Part shown: positions 23,701 to 35,469 of the stretch, piece by piece
Layout: each line of letters starts with the position of its first letter
How positions within the stretch are numbered: position 1 is the first letter of the stretch
Assembly: GCA_021234155.1 (NCBI GenBank)
Contig: JAJEKV010000087.1
Span: forward strand, 2,371,146-2,435,145
From: Isoetes taiwanensis
Lineage: Eukaryota > Streptophyta > Lycopodiopsida > Isoetales > Isoetaceae
Reading direction: 5' to 3'
DNA: 64,000 bases
The notes under the pieces: model-generated
The model's input: the letters and a program-made list of their open reading frames with translations, nothing else
Databases searched by the model: none
What the model was told of the DNA's origin: nothing
Position numbers and translations under genes: made by a program

Positions 23701-25640
23701 ATTGAAGTACTTTGAGTACATACACATGTAAACAGCTATTTATCTAGATGGAATGTACATGTAATGTACATCAATGTGCTCCAATGTATGCACATGTACA
23801 CATCATACATTACATAAAATACCTCTAAATGTTCTGCCACAAAACTCAGTACACAACTCCTAATTTTATGTATTTAAGTTCTACATTTAGGACCCTACAC
23901 TGTGAATGTACAACATGTATGTAAGAAACACATATATGTATGACATGCAAGCCAAGGAACTATAAGTATAAAATAACCAGTACACTCCTACATGTCAGTA
24001 GCAAAACCTTAAGTGCAAAGAATCTACATGTAAATGGATTCTACATGTAAATGGATTCTACATTGCAAGAATCCTAGGTGCAGCAAATTGAACATAAATC
24101 ATGAAATATCGCTTACCTCCAAAGGTACACACCCAAGGTCTTTGAAATGTTATCGCCCCATTTGCATGCTCTTAAGGTGATAGTCCAGCCAGAAATAGAA
24201 TATGAGAAACAAAAGATATGAAATGAATGCTCGCGATGGAGCAACTAGGATAGGTTCATTATTAGCAAAGCCATTATCGCAAAACACACATCCATGCACG
24301 ATATGAATTTTTCTTCACCGAGAGATCACTAAGCTTGTTTTGGGCTGAAGGAGAATCGCCGCACGAATGCATCATGTACTTATGCATATCATCAAGCCGT
24401 CGCAAAGACTCAAACTAAACTTTGTGAGCCTCCTCAAGTTCTCGCAATCCTCTTTTCACATAACTCCTTCTCTCGAATGGCTTTCTCCAATGGCTCCCCG
24501 AATTTCTTCAAGATTTCTTCCTTCCCCGGTTCTATCCTCATCAAAAGGTCAACCTCCCGCAGACAGCCTTTGATGTCTCTCTTATTCTCGCTTAGGCCGC
24601 CGAGAACACTATTGATGTCTTCTTGTATCCGGTATAGGTCCTCTTCATGTGCATCCTTTCTTCCCCGAAATCTTATTTATATTGTCACGCACTCGCCTCG
24701 CTGGATTTTCGCTTCTTCAACCTTGATGTGCTGCTAATTAACTCTCCATGACACCGCCGCAACAGAAGTTTCAGAAATTCAAGCTCTTCCTTAGGGTAAA
24801 ATCCTTGCTGAAATTTAGGAACCTTGGATGTGGATTTAGAGGTCCCAATTTCTTCCTCAGAATAGCAGATTCTTTTGCCCCTCCCTTTGCCAAATCTTTG
24901 GCCAAAACTTTAAAAGTATCCCAATCTACTTTTTTTACCCCGCCAATTGAAGGGCAAATGCACGAGCAAAGTACTCGTGTACATGGCGATTTGTGACCTC
25001 CCGCTACCAAAAACAATTTCATAATGTTTGTAGAAGTTCTCGCCCACTGGGCTTCACGCTTAGATTCTTTTGAACCCCTCAGATGTCTTTGGGCCCCCAC
25101 CGTTGGCCCATTATCTGTTGTAACTGAAAAATCTCATCCGCATTGACACATCTTACATGCTTTGCTTCCACAACAGCTGGTTCTTCACAAATAAGTCTTT
25201 TTTGGCCCCGGGTTCCTCTAAGTTTGAACCTTCCTCTTGTTTTTTTCGCTTTTTGCTAGAATCGGCTATTTTCAAATTTTTGTTTAACTGGTGACTTCCG
25301 GAGGCAAAGGCGCCCATTGCTTGGATTTGGGCAAGGATTTCGAGGAAGAAGAATAGTTACAAATAATTACTTCGCTGATCACTCACAAACACAAAAAAAT
25401 TGAACGGCGGCAAATTTTTTTCCTAAACAGAAACACTTCGCAACTCCCTCCTAAAAATTGCAATGAAGGTCCGCTCGTTGCCACCGCCACTCATAATTTT
25501 GAATTGCCGACGTGGCTACTCCTAATCATTACATATCCCAACTAACTAAAATTCAAAAAAATAACTAAAACGGTGTTTACATGCCCTACATTATACATAA
25601 TGTAAGGGCATTTTTTTTTAGACACCCTAGCTTTTTTTTA
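20800..25640. other. Right part of the 8.9-kb insert, no gene identified
   Basis: Coding-like but unassigned stretches occur on the plus strand at 20866-21098 (starting MPSLAPVAPSEKHLPP) and on the minus strand at 22400-22500, 23412-23670 and 24771-25100. A second, intron-rich minus-strand gene is possible. I could not align any of it to a family. TACAT-rich words cluster at 23690-24060. Confidence 0.3.
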
Positions 25641-25645
25641 CCCCC

Positions 25646-26275
25646 GATACATCACCGCAAAAGCACACCTTTACTATCCTCAAGGGAATGGTTTGGCTGA
25701 AAGCACAAACAAGACTCTCATCACTATTCTCAAGAAAATCTGTGGATGCCTCTCGCATTGACCGCAAGAGAAGTTACCCACCGCTCTTTGGGCTTATAAC
25801 CGTTGTTTCAAGATTGCTACGGGTCATACCCTTTCAAGTTGGTTTTATGGACATGAAGCCTTGATGCCCTTTGAATATGTTCTTCCGACACTTCGTTTTA
25901 ACTTGCTACCACTCATAACCCACCCGCAGCCTCTTCAAGAACGAAGTTTACCAACTAGAACAGCTTGGATCTAACTTAGGCGTAGATGCATATATTCGGT
26001 TCTTCATGGTCACCGCTAGGAAATCTTTGCATGACAAACATCTCGTGAGCCAAAACTTTTCAAGAAGGTGATTTGGTTTTGCTTTATGGTTCTCGCATAA
26101 AAAAATTTTCCAGAAAGTTAAAGTTCGGGATGGCTTGGTCCTTATCAAATCGCTCAAGTAGTACAACCCAGCGTTTTCAAGCCGGGCAGAATTAGATGGC
26201 ACTCCATTACCTACATGGTTAATGGCTTTCGCCAAAAAAACAATTTCATACGTAAGATACGCATATCATATACAT
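25646..26275 (+). pseudogene. Gypsy-1 integrase, C-terminal piece
   Basis: The sequence resumes exactly where 16707 stopped relative to Gypsy-2 (54180-54835). It starts in HRKSTPYYPQGNGL-type sequence that carries the catalytic Glu (E in GLxEST), runs through the AYN..F and YGQEALMPFEY segments, and ends in a GPYQI-like C-terminal module and an NGFR block. Several frameshifts are present. There is no chromodomain after the GPY module. Confidence 0.9.
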
Positions 26276-26429
26276 GATGCACAACATATTTCGACCCACG
26301 ATAGTGACTAAAGCGCATATTTATATTTATAGGAGAGGCTTAAAACAAAAGTGGGTATTGCCCATATACATCCGCTATGAGCAGAGCCCTATTTACAAAA
26401 TGGGCAGAGCCCTATTTACACAATCCTAA

Positions 26430-26720
26430 GTTAAACCACCCCTACTCCGGTTTGGAGCAGAGGTTATGGAGGATGTGGTAGAGGTTTTGCTCAGATTCCA
26501 AATAAGCAGATGCAAAGACTACCTCCATGGCTCACCCATCCCATCGCGACCACCTGGTCCATAGGAATGCCGCTGGTTACGGCATTTTTAGAGGTCCGTG
26601 ATCATTCATCTTACGGTGTAATCCACTCCTCGGCAGCTTCGGCTTTCCAAGATAGTGCGCTGCTCACGCCATGCTCCCCGATCGCGAATCGATGTCTCAG
26701 CCTTCACCACTTCTCGCCTT
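26430..26720 (-). pseudogene. Gypsy-1 antisense ORF, degraded
   Basis: This is the minus-strand counterpart of the antisense ORF in Gypsy-2 (54952-55231). Matching blocks in the same order are EEWIT, SGIPMD, MEVV and EQNLYHIL, in shifted frames. A minus-strand TATA box (TGGCTATATAAGG) lies just upstream at 26718-26729, at the same relative place as in Gypsy-2. Conservation of both ORF and TATA box in two diverged copies suggests a real element gene. Confidence 0.5.
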
Positions 26721-27197
26721 ATATAGCCAAACCGACCGACACTGGCCGACGCGGACTAATCAGCCAATCGCCAACGTGGTTGCAATGCAAGGCTCTTTCT
26801 AAATCCAGAATCTTTTCTCCCCGCCGCATATCTAGCCATGGTACCTTTTCTCGACACTTCCTTTTTATGATATCCCACTTCAAGTTGCCAAAGATTAAAT
26901 GACCTTCCTTCCTTTCATGCCCGCTTGACATTAATGTTTGTACCTTCACTAGCTATCACCTCCCATTGTTCATTCACGCCTCATCTCCACCGCTCATTGC
27001 TTCTCCCTTTAACCGCTTGGGGACTTAGCCAAATTTTTGCCTCTCTCAATTGACTCTTCGTGATCTATCGCCACTGCACCATCAACGGTTGCTACGCTCA
27101 CTTCGCAAAACACTTGTGCGCCCTAAAACTTTTCGCCGTTTATCTTCGCTTTTTTTTCGCTCTCCGGCTTTCAACACGCCTTTCGACGCCTTCGACA

Positions 27198-30060
27198 TGG
27201 TCGCTCCACCCAAATTTCAACTTCAAGCTTTCGCCTGTGGATCCGCTCTTTTTGAGTCGGTGACTTTCAACACCAACTTTTCGAGATGCCCTAGCAGGTC
27301 CAAGTCGCTTATGGCGTAATGCCATGGGCTTTATGCATTCTCCACATTGTGAACTCCCCGCACCAAATCTGAGCAATCAAGCAGCTTTGTCGCCATATGA
27401 TCAATGTTCTAAGGATACGCCACCACCTGGGCCGATGGAACCACCATTTTGCTTATCTCCCCTCGCTTCCGAGGTATTCCAAATTCCTCTTATCCGACCT
27501 TTCTTTATCTTGGGCTGCCTTTACGTGACCGGATGTCACTTTAGTATGGCGCAGCCCTTATCAAGCCAACATGCATCGACTCACCAACATTGCAAAGACC
27601 CACGATACTTTTGTAAAGTTTTTGTATTAAAATTCTATGGGTACTCCATCAAGAATACCCATATCAATAAACAGCTTTTTATAACATTGTCATTATGGCC
27701 GCCTCATTCCACTCATCCTATTGATTGGCCACAAATTTTGTTCCTCGACTTCTCCATGAAATTGATCGCTTTGTGAAAAGACCTTCTTCCCCGCTTTGAC
27801 ACTTCGTGGGTGCTCACCTCCAGGCCATCATCCGGTCATTATATACTGCCACCCGCCTGTGGTCCCCTTCTACTTCTCGTGCATCCACTCACCATACCTT
27901 CCATTCCCTTCCCCAAAACCAACATGCCGAGACTTCACGCCTCCTCTTTTCTCCCCGGTCATGCTCAAAATCAAGACAAACCTATTCCTCGCTTTCCTCT
28001 TCATCCACGGAAACCACGCCTCCACTTCTCCTCATGTTTCTCGTGACGCCTCGCATCCATCACCACCAGGCCTCAAGACCTCCACCTTCTCGCCAAGCCC
28101 CTCAGATCAATACCAACAAGATGTCCAAGCCGTTGTTCTCTAAGCCTACGTGGACTCACAAGAAGTCTTCATGAATGGTGTTCAAGCCTCACATGGAGGC
28201 CAATGGTAGCTCTCACAAGGGATCTCCCAAGATGCCACCACGCAGTTCAATCCTCGGAAGAAAACTTCAATAGAAGCACGAGGCCCTCTTACATGTGCCC
28301 TTGAAGTTCTCAAGATCAAGCAAGAAGAAGACCAGACCACCCCGCCATTGATCAACAGCTCAGCCATAATCCACAATTCAAGAATTGCTCGAAAGGTGTC
28401 AAAGACAAGGATAAACTCCTTGACGACAAGGATATCGCCCTTTGCGTATCTTCAAACTCATACACCGAAGCTCTCAAAATTACAATACTCAACTTCAAGA
28501 GCTCAAGGAGCTAAACGAGCAACTCCTCTCTCCAAGGCCAACCGGACCACGCCGCAAAATCAGGTCACATCTCTTCGTGACTCGCCAAATTTTACGTAAG
28601 CATAGAAACAAAAATTAATTGATGACACGTAGATTGCCACGCCGCGAATCGCGATACCCCCGGCAATCCTCTTCACATGGCACGCTTCTCACAAACGGTT
28701 CCGCGGATCAATCACGCCTCCCCGCCGAAAAGGCTAATCGATCCGCCACCTAGAACATCAACTCCAAAGAAGTCGCTCAATCGTAAGAAGCCCAAAATAA
28801 ACAAGAGGGCTATATTGATATTAAGCCGTGATTCCCCGCGGATTTCTACTCCTTCCGCTTATCCGGATTATGTGGTTGCCCGACACCACCTTTTTTCTTT
28901 TCGAAGTGGTATGCGCGGCAGATGGCCGTGTTAATGCAATAACCCACTAAGGGCTGGATTTCTAAGGATCCGCCGACCTTCGGCTTTAAGACAAAGGTTT
29001 ACTCAGGTTTCTTAGTATTTGATCAAATCAACCGCGGAGGATCCTGATTTGGTCATCTTCCCGAAGTTGTTCAAATTTATGGTTTACATTTTCATGATTT
29101 CTACCTAGCCGATACACAAGACAAATTCAGAGATGAGGCACATCGAAGTTTTTCAAGGCAACCATCATGCCCATTGGTCGTTGTTAGAAACCAATCCATA
29201 TTTACAGGATCCCGCCGACCAACACTCTCTCAGACCGAGTACATGCCCGAAGCTTGCCGAGCATTTACCTCTATGGCAAGCCGAGACGCTCAATAGGTAA
29301 AGAAGAATTTAGCTCATCCCGGTGGATCTTCCCTTTGCACAAATTTATATGCAAGACTTAGGAGGTTACAATCAATCAAGGCTCTTCGACAAGAAGACCA
29401 TACCCACGGGTTGGGTGAATCCTCCCGGCCTATACTCGCCGCTTCAGATTGGGACCGGGTGCCGTGCCTTGATCCGCCCTTGTTCGTGAATTCGTGGAGC
29501 AAGCTCGGGAGCCCACGCCCACGGCCCCGCTCACTTCCATATGCTTCATTTAAGGTGTACCTCCATGCCTGTTTTCACCTCCGGACCGGGCTTTTCCCTT
29601 TGGACCAAGGTCCCGGACGGCCACGCTGGGTGGATCCTCCTCAGATTTCCACGGACCTCCACTGGGATCCGCTTTGTTCGACGCCCACTGGGGAGAATGG
29701 TGCCACCTTGACCATACGTAAAATTGATCTACATCCCCAATGAGCGTGGTTGGCGACGCCCACTCATGCCGCCCACGGTCTTGATACCTTTTTTGGCAAA
29801 TGCCGCCACCTCACCGGATCCCTCGCTTCATCGCTGCTGTGTTTTGTGCCGACCGCCTTTCTCATGGAATGCCGCTTGTACTCGGGCCGACGACACGCTT
29901 TTTGAAGACATGGTACGCCAGGCTTTCTCCTTGACGCCATCCCGCCATCGGTCTCAACACTCCCGAGCTCTTCGTGCACGCCAAGATCTCATTGGCAACT
30001 ATCATAATGGCCCCCGCCCTCATACTTGTGAGGATGAATTTCGTGATGTTGTTTCGCCAT
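27198..30060 (+). pseudogene. Gypsy-1 ORF3, long sense ORF before 3' LTR
   Basis: The first part (APPKFQLQAFACGSALFESV, from 27201) is the counterpart of the Gypsy-2 ORF starting at 55728. Coding-like sequence continues to near the LTR: a Ser/Thr/Pro-rich region (27800-28140), Lys/Arg-rich stretches (28350-28830, TPKKSLNRKKPKINKR), then VQIYGLHFHDFYLADTQDKF (about 29070) and an overlapping frame with MRHIEVFQGNHHAHWSLLET (about 29133). A Trp/Pro-rich end follows. Frameshifts are frequent. If one protein, it would be about 900 residues. I do not recognise its function; extra ORFs in this position are known in Tat/Athila-lineage elements. Confidence 0.5.
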
Positions 30061-30083
30061 CCCAAACACTTCCCCCTTCGCTT

Positions 30084-30092
30084 GGTGGGGAG
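30084..30092 (+). other. Polypurine tract of Gypsy-1
   Basis: GGTGGGGAG lies directly before the TGTTAG start of the 3' LTR. It is short and contains one T, but it is correctly placed for plus-strand priming. Confidence 0.5.
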
Positions 30093-30685
30093 TGTTAGTC
30101 CCTGTGACGCCCGGGTACAGACTATTCATGCACACGACGGATTGTGTCAAGGCCAAGGATCCATGGGGCCAGTCGACGCCAAAGGCCCCGAGGCCAAGCC
30201 GCCACCAAGCAAAGCACTACCACGAAGGCCACGGGCACGAAGAGGTCGAGGACGATAAGTGACGGGTCAGCCACCGCCACCGGGCCAGTGTCGGGCGTGA
30301 CTTCAGGCACCTCAAGAGGCACCGCCAGATTCCTCAGAATCGTGCCTCCTTCTAGGAGTCGGCACCGAGATCTGGCAGAGTATCTATGTTGGGCCAAAGG
30401 CCATTGTACTATATATATGAGTAGAGCTAGCATTCACCTGCTAGATGAGTTTTGGTCTTATCTCACTCCCTTTCTCTCGACATAGAGCTCATGTATCATC
30501 ATTGATATCAAAAAGTTTTGTTCTCATCATTGTGATCTTATTGTTTTCTTTTGTTCTCTCTTTTCTCCTTTCCTTTGTTTCTTTTGCAAATCCCGCGTGA
30601 CACAGTTACCGGATTCTCCTGTTTGATCCAAGGGTCCTCACAGCAGGGCTGTCTTGCAGGAGTTCCCGAACCCAGACCCCAAACA
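30093..30685 (+). repeat. Gypsy-1 3' LTR (593 bp)
   Basis: It starts TGTTAG and ends CCCCAAACA. It aligns end to end with 47980-48572 and has the same 593-bp length. A TATA-like ACTATATATATGA lies at about 30408-30420. The homology to Gypsy-2 stops exactly after AAACA, which fixes the LTR edge. The sequence after it is unrelated flank. Confidence 0.9.
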
Positions 30686-30714
30686 TGAAACACAAAGAGC
30701 TAATCAATAAGCCT

Positions 30715-31285
30715 TACTTCATTCATTAGAGGAAATTTGAGATCTCATTTCATCCCCATAAGAATCCTCCAATGGAATGGCTACCCTCTATTAACTGCAA
30801 TTAATGCAGCACCAACAACTTCATTGCTGTTGTTTTTCCCCCATAACTTTTGATCCACTTGTCAAAATGTTGCGGCGTTTGTTGCATTAGATGCGGAATG
30901 AAAAGATCTTTCCAATGATATATGGTTATGATGTATTTCAATATGGTCATATGCGTTAACCTTAAAAAAATATGATTTTTTGCTTATTTCTTATATATTT
31001 ATATTGTAAAAGATGTATGAATGGGTTATCACTAGATAGATCTTGTGAAGACGAACCCATTTACAAAAAGTTTTTGAATCGGAGTTCTGGATCAAAAGTT
31101 ATAATGAAAAAATGATACCACAGAAGTTAGTTGCAGCTGCATTAATTACAGGCTGCCACATAATACTGGAATGAGATATACTGGAGCTCTTCTCTTATTG
31201 GACAGTTTAAAAAGCTGACATGGCATTTTAAGCATCCCTTAATGGGACAAAATGCGATCTCATTTTTCCTCTAATGATTGATAAA
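30715..31285. repeat. Foldback (long imperfect palindrome) element
   Basis: CATTAGAGGAAATTTGAGAT at 30725 pairs with CATTAGAGGAAAAATGAGAT on the opposite strand near 31273. Further paired blocks are TGCATTAATTNCAG and GGATCAAAAGTTAT. The whole 570 bp can fold on itself around about 30995. It resembles a decayed foldback MITE placed just right of the Gypsy-1 LTR. Confidence 0.75.
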
Positions 31286-32985
31286 AGGGGGCGTTCAGAT
31301 TCAATGACTTCTTCTCGGAGGTAGCAGCAAAATTGACGAATCTTGAGCCCACAAGCCACGAGAAACAGCAATAGCATTGCTCTCTCAGAGATCAAAACGA
31401 TAATCACGGTCTTATACAAAAAATAGATGGGATCAAAGCTTGCCGATATCCTGTTTCAGAGCATTTATATCATTCCCAGTTGAATCCTCCTCGCCTAAAC
31501 CAAGAATGGAAAAGATATGCTAGATACCTCCAATACATTGGCCTTGTCAACAGAGCAAAGCTGACCACGCCTTTTCCCCGGCTGTCTCAAAGCCGACTCG
31601 AAAGCAATCCTCATTAACTGATGATAACAACTATCTTTCTCGCTATTTCTTTGAAACTACTTTAAAACCCTTTGAAGGACAAAATTACCTCCGGGTACAT
31701 AATAGATTTCGTGTTGAAGCCAATTCGATCCCCATCTCGCTTGTTCCAAATCCTTTTGATCTGCCCAAAGTAAATCCCCGATGTAGAAAAAAACACCAAG
31801 AGGTTTGGACCATTTTGACACCGGACAAATAAAAATGGCCGTAACAATGTTTTAATGTGGAACTATCTACGAGCCGCATCTCCAACCTCGCATAAGAACC
31901 AATTGTATATAAGATAGTCCACTAAATTCATACCGAGGCCGGGCCTTAGATTAGTTAAAATGCACGAAGCCCACCAAGTAAGCCCAAGAGCCCACGCCCG
32001 TGCCTTAAATGAGAAGGATTTGTGTCCCACTTATATCTACACTAGAACAGTTAGAATAAAGAAAGCCAGTTACATTATAAAAGTAGAAGATTAATGTGCA
32101 TACCCCTCCCGATAGCCGCAAGAAGAACAGAGTCCGATTCCCGACAAGATTTCAAGATTTCATCAGAAGAGGGTTGCCAATCGCATCGATTGCCGCCCTC
32201 CCGGATCTTCATCCCTCCCTCACGCCTACTCTTTGATGCCAAAACGAATGCCCCGCCATGGCTATGGCAGAATGTGGCTTTGCCGGAATTCCTCGCTTAT
32301 CATTTTAATTTCTTACCCCTTCTAACGAATCCACCAAGGTTAAAGCCCTCTTGTGGCAATGGCTCGCATCTAATGCCCCAAATGTAACACCTTCCTCCCA
32401 CCTTCCTACTTAAATTGGACGGCCAAGATTCCGCTGCCCCTTCCATCCAATCTGTCCTGAGATGGGCCTCGCATGCCCATGCATGACCATCCCATGACTG
32501 TGATATGGCTCCCCATGACCTGGCCAAGATCCAAGCCTTCTTTTTATTGCAAACGATGGGGATTAAGGGGGAACCATGGGCATACATGATGGGGTGTGGA
32601 TGAGGGGCATGAGAAACCCCTCATCCTTATAACCTTATTAATATTAGATATCATATTATAATATAAATATGTATGGATTTCTTAAGTTGAATTGGTCGCC
32701 AAAAACAAGTTCCAGATGTCTCCAAGAAATTTGTTGTTGGGAAACAAATTTTGATCCAGGAATAGTTTAGAGTTGTTGCCCATATATATAGCAGAAAATA
32801 AGCTTTTATGTCAAATTTTTGAAGCATGGAACTTTTTTCGCCCCTAGTGGTAGATGCCAGCAGATAATAATATATATATTAAGAAATTTAATGCATCCTA
32901 CTCAAGTGCATGTTCGAAGTTTCGCATGTTCTTACTTTGCAAGTTCTTGTCGTGTTCTACATTCTAAAAGAATCTCTTGAGAATA
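31286..32985. other. No gene identified
   Basis: The minus-strand stretch 31662-31890 (VRCQNGPNLLVFFSTSGIYF) and the plus-strand 32094-32387 are coding-like but unassigned. From 32640 the sequence is AT-rich with no feature. Confidence 0.3.
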
Positions 32986-32989
32986 CTCT

Positions 32990-33670
32990 AAATTCATAGA
33001 TTCTCTAAGATTCTACCAAGGTTCTCTTCGAGGTTTCGTGGAGATTCCTCTAAATTTTATAAGATTCCCTATAGATTCCATTAGATTTCCCTAGATTCTC
33101 CAAGATTCTATGAAGATCCCCTTAGATTCCCTTAGATTCCTTTAAATTTTATGAGATTGCCCTAGGTTCCCTTACATTAAATTAAATTCAAAGAGATTCT
33201 ATAAAGATTCCCCTAGATGCTCTAAGATTTTGTCAACATTTTCTTAGATTCCGTTAGATTTTATGAAGATTCCCTTAGATCCCCCATATTTTAAGAGATT
33301 CCTCTAGGCTTGTAAATATTTTCTTAAATTCTCTTATATTTTATGAGATTTTCTTAGATTCCGTTAGATTCTCCTGGAGTCCTTTACATTCTAGAACTTT
33401 TTAGAACATTCTAAGACTTTCTGGAACATTCTGAGACTTTCAATATATCCTAGAATTTTCTGGAACTATTTCCCTAGGTTCCCTTACATTCCCGTAGGTT
33501 CCCCTATATTCTAGAACATTCTAGAACTTATTAGAACAATTTGGAACTTTCTGGAAGAATTTTTCTAGATTCCCCCTAGATTCTCTTATGTTCTAGAACT
33601 TTCTAGAAGATTCTAGAACTTTCTAGAGCCTTCCAGAACATTCTAGAACCTTTTTGAACTAGCTAGAATG
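32990..33670. repeat. Degenerate GATTC then TTCTAGAA minisatellite
   Basis: Degenerate repeats of (A/T)TAGATTCCCTTAGATTC (32990-33380) grade into TTCTAGAACATTCTAGAAC-type repeats (33380-33670). The period is about 10 bp. The second part contains many inverted GAA/TTC pentamers in heat-shock-element spacing. Confidence 0.8.
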
Positions 33671-33742
33671 TTATAGTCTATTTTATCTTAATTAGAATAT
33701 TACCCTTAAGTATATTTGAAATATAATTATTCATGGAATTAA

Positions 33743-33805
33743 TGCTTGTTCTAGTGGTTAGATTGGGGGGCTGGGGGGTCAATGGCCAGGGTTTGAATCC
33801 CCCAC
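33743..33805 (+). ncRNA. tRNA-like SINE head
   Basis: A box-A-like TAGTGGTTAGATTGGGG (about 33752) is followed after about 25 bases by a box-B-like GGGTTTGAATCCC (33789-33801) and an A-rich tail. This is the layout of a tRNA-derived Pol III promoter in a SINE. There is no proper cloverleaf or CCA-adjacent acceptor, so it is not called as a tRNA. Confidence 0.45.
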
Positions 33806-33839
33806 ACAATATAAAAATTTTAAAAGCCTTTTCCTAAAG

Positions 33840-34205
33840 GATGAGCATTCAACGTGGGCCGTAGGATCTTGGACCCGATCAAGGGTCGAGATCTCACCAC
33901 GTGACAATAATTAAAGCAACATGAGCCATAGGATCTATTACATATAATTCCCAAAGTCATGTGCACCGTAGGATATGTGTCGAGCCAGTGAGCCGTAAGA
34001 TCTTGGATCGACGATCAGGATCAAGAACAATCTGGACCGCAGGATCTATTACATATAATCAAGAACAATCTGGACCACAGGATTTATTACATATAATTCC
34101 CAAAGCCATGTGCACCGTAGGATGTGTCCCAAAGCAACGTGAGTCGTAGGATCTCGGACCGACGATCAGGATCAGATCAACCTGGACCGTAGGATCGCTT
34201 ACATA
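33840..34205. repeat. Two units of about 149 bp, GTAGGATCT-rich
   Basis: GGATYTATTACATATAATTC at 33931 and 34080 marks two tandem copies. Each contains several (G)CCGTAGGATCT(N)GGACC phrases and GACGATCAGGATCA. Confidence 0.85.
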
Positions 34206-35455
34206 TAGTCTACAATTGTTATGCCGACGTGGCACTTTCTTTTAGGTTTCCCACGTCTTCCTCGTTGCCGCCCGAGGTGCCAGTTCTTTTTGCCACCTAA
34301 GACGCCATTCTCGTCGTGCATTATTTTTTAGATCGTCTAGGTAATTCCTTCAATTTCTTAAAGATTTTGAGCATTCTACTACATGTGAAATGTTTTTGCG
34401 GTGCATGCTCTTGTTCTGACATTTTTTTATTGTTCAGAAGCTATGGTATTTCAGAAGCTTTAGGGTATGCTTTTAATATTCTTGTTTCTCTTATGATTTT
34501 CGACTCCTTTCTAGATTTTCTTTTGCAGATGTAGGATTATGCAGATGATAGATTTTATAGATACGATAGATACAATGGCTTTATTTATGAGGCTTAATGA
34601 TGTTACCGCAGAGATGTTCTATTTCTTGGAATGTTTAACTCTTCATTATTTCTACATGAAAAAGTCTAGGTTCAAGCAAAGAAAAAAGTCTAGGTTCAAG
34701 CAAATGCTGGCATTATGCTCTCTTAAGGACTGGTTAATCTTACTATCATGTCTAGTTAGCCCTTGTCTTGTATTCTAAGTGATATTTAACAGCACCCACA
34801 CAACATTATAAATTCGAGATCAAGGTATTTTTCATGTATTGTGCTTTTTTGCTCCTTTGCTTTCCATAATTGATTCCTGCTCAATTTTCAAATTTTACCA
34901 GAAGAATGAGTTAGCAAGTATCATCACATGGATCAGAATTTAAAGACCTGTTACCCAAGCATGAATTATTTTAGGCGAGATAAAGCTTGCTTGTATCTTA
35001 TTTGAATTTTGCATTGCGAAGTAGTTTAATGTATCATTTTTGCAGTCCCATTTTCATATTGCATGTTCATGATGTTCTTTATATGTTTTTTAATTCAGGT
35101 CATCCAATGGTTATGTATATTTATTTCGTTGCTTTTTTCATGACGAGGTAACTTGACTTTCTCTTCTCTCCATATGTGATGTTATGTGTGGTATAAAATC
35201 AGTTTACAGACATTTCAATGTTTATAGATGTGATGGTTTTATTCGCATTTTTGCTATGATTTTTGCTGTTGTTATGATTGCAAATGCAGATCTACAAGCA
35301 AATTTTCTTTTTTATGCTAGAATGATGTACTGTTAAGATTTTCAATCAATTGTGTTGTTTAATTTGTACACTCTATTAAGTTTAGAGTCTTATTACAAGC
35401 TGGAATATCAGGGTTCAAATCCCTGTTTGGTATATAAACATCACCACACGTGTAG
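34206..35455. other. No gene identified
   Basis: T-rich, intron-like sequence. A lone box-B-like GGGTTCAAATCCC lies at 35412-35424, without a convincing box A. Confidence 0.35.
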
Positions 35456-35469
35456 ACCAGAATATTCTA

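Larger units (their letters stand above)
16708..25645. mobile_element. 8.9-kb DNA transposon inserted in Gypsy-1 integrase
   Basis: The ends are inverted: GGGTAAAAGAAAGTTAGGTG at 16708 against GGGGTAAAAAAAAGCTAGGG (reverse complement of the sequence ending at 25645), both followed by TGTC. The host gypsy reads TTATCTCACGAT on the left and GATACATCACC on the right where Gypsy-2 has CTATCTTCACATCCAAC. This fits a 9-10 bp target duplication obscured by errors. Ends starting GGG and a duplication of that size suggest a Mutator-type element, but the gene inside is not a classic MULE transposase. Confidence 0.7.

Noticed and set aside
35400-35440. tRNA gene at the GGGTTCAAATCCC motif
   Set aside because: Box B alone; no acceptor stem pairing or box A at the correct spacing.
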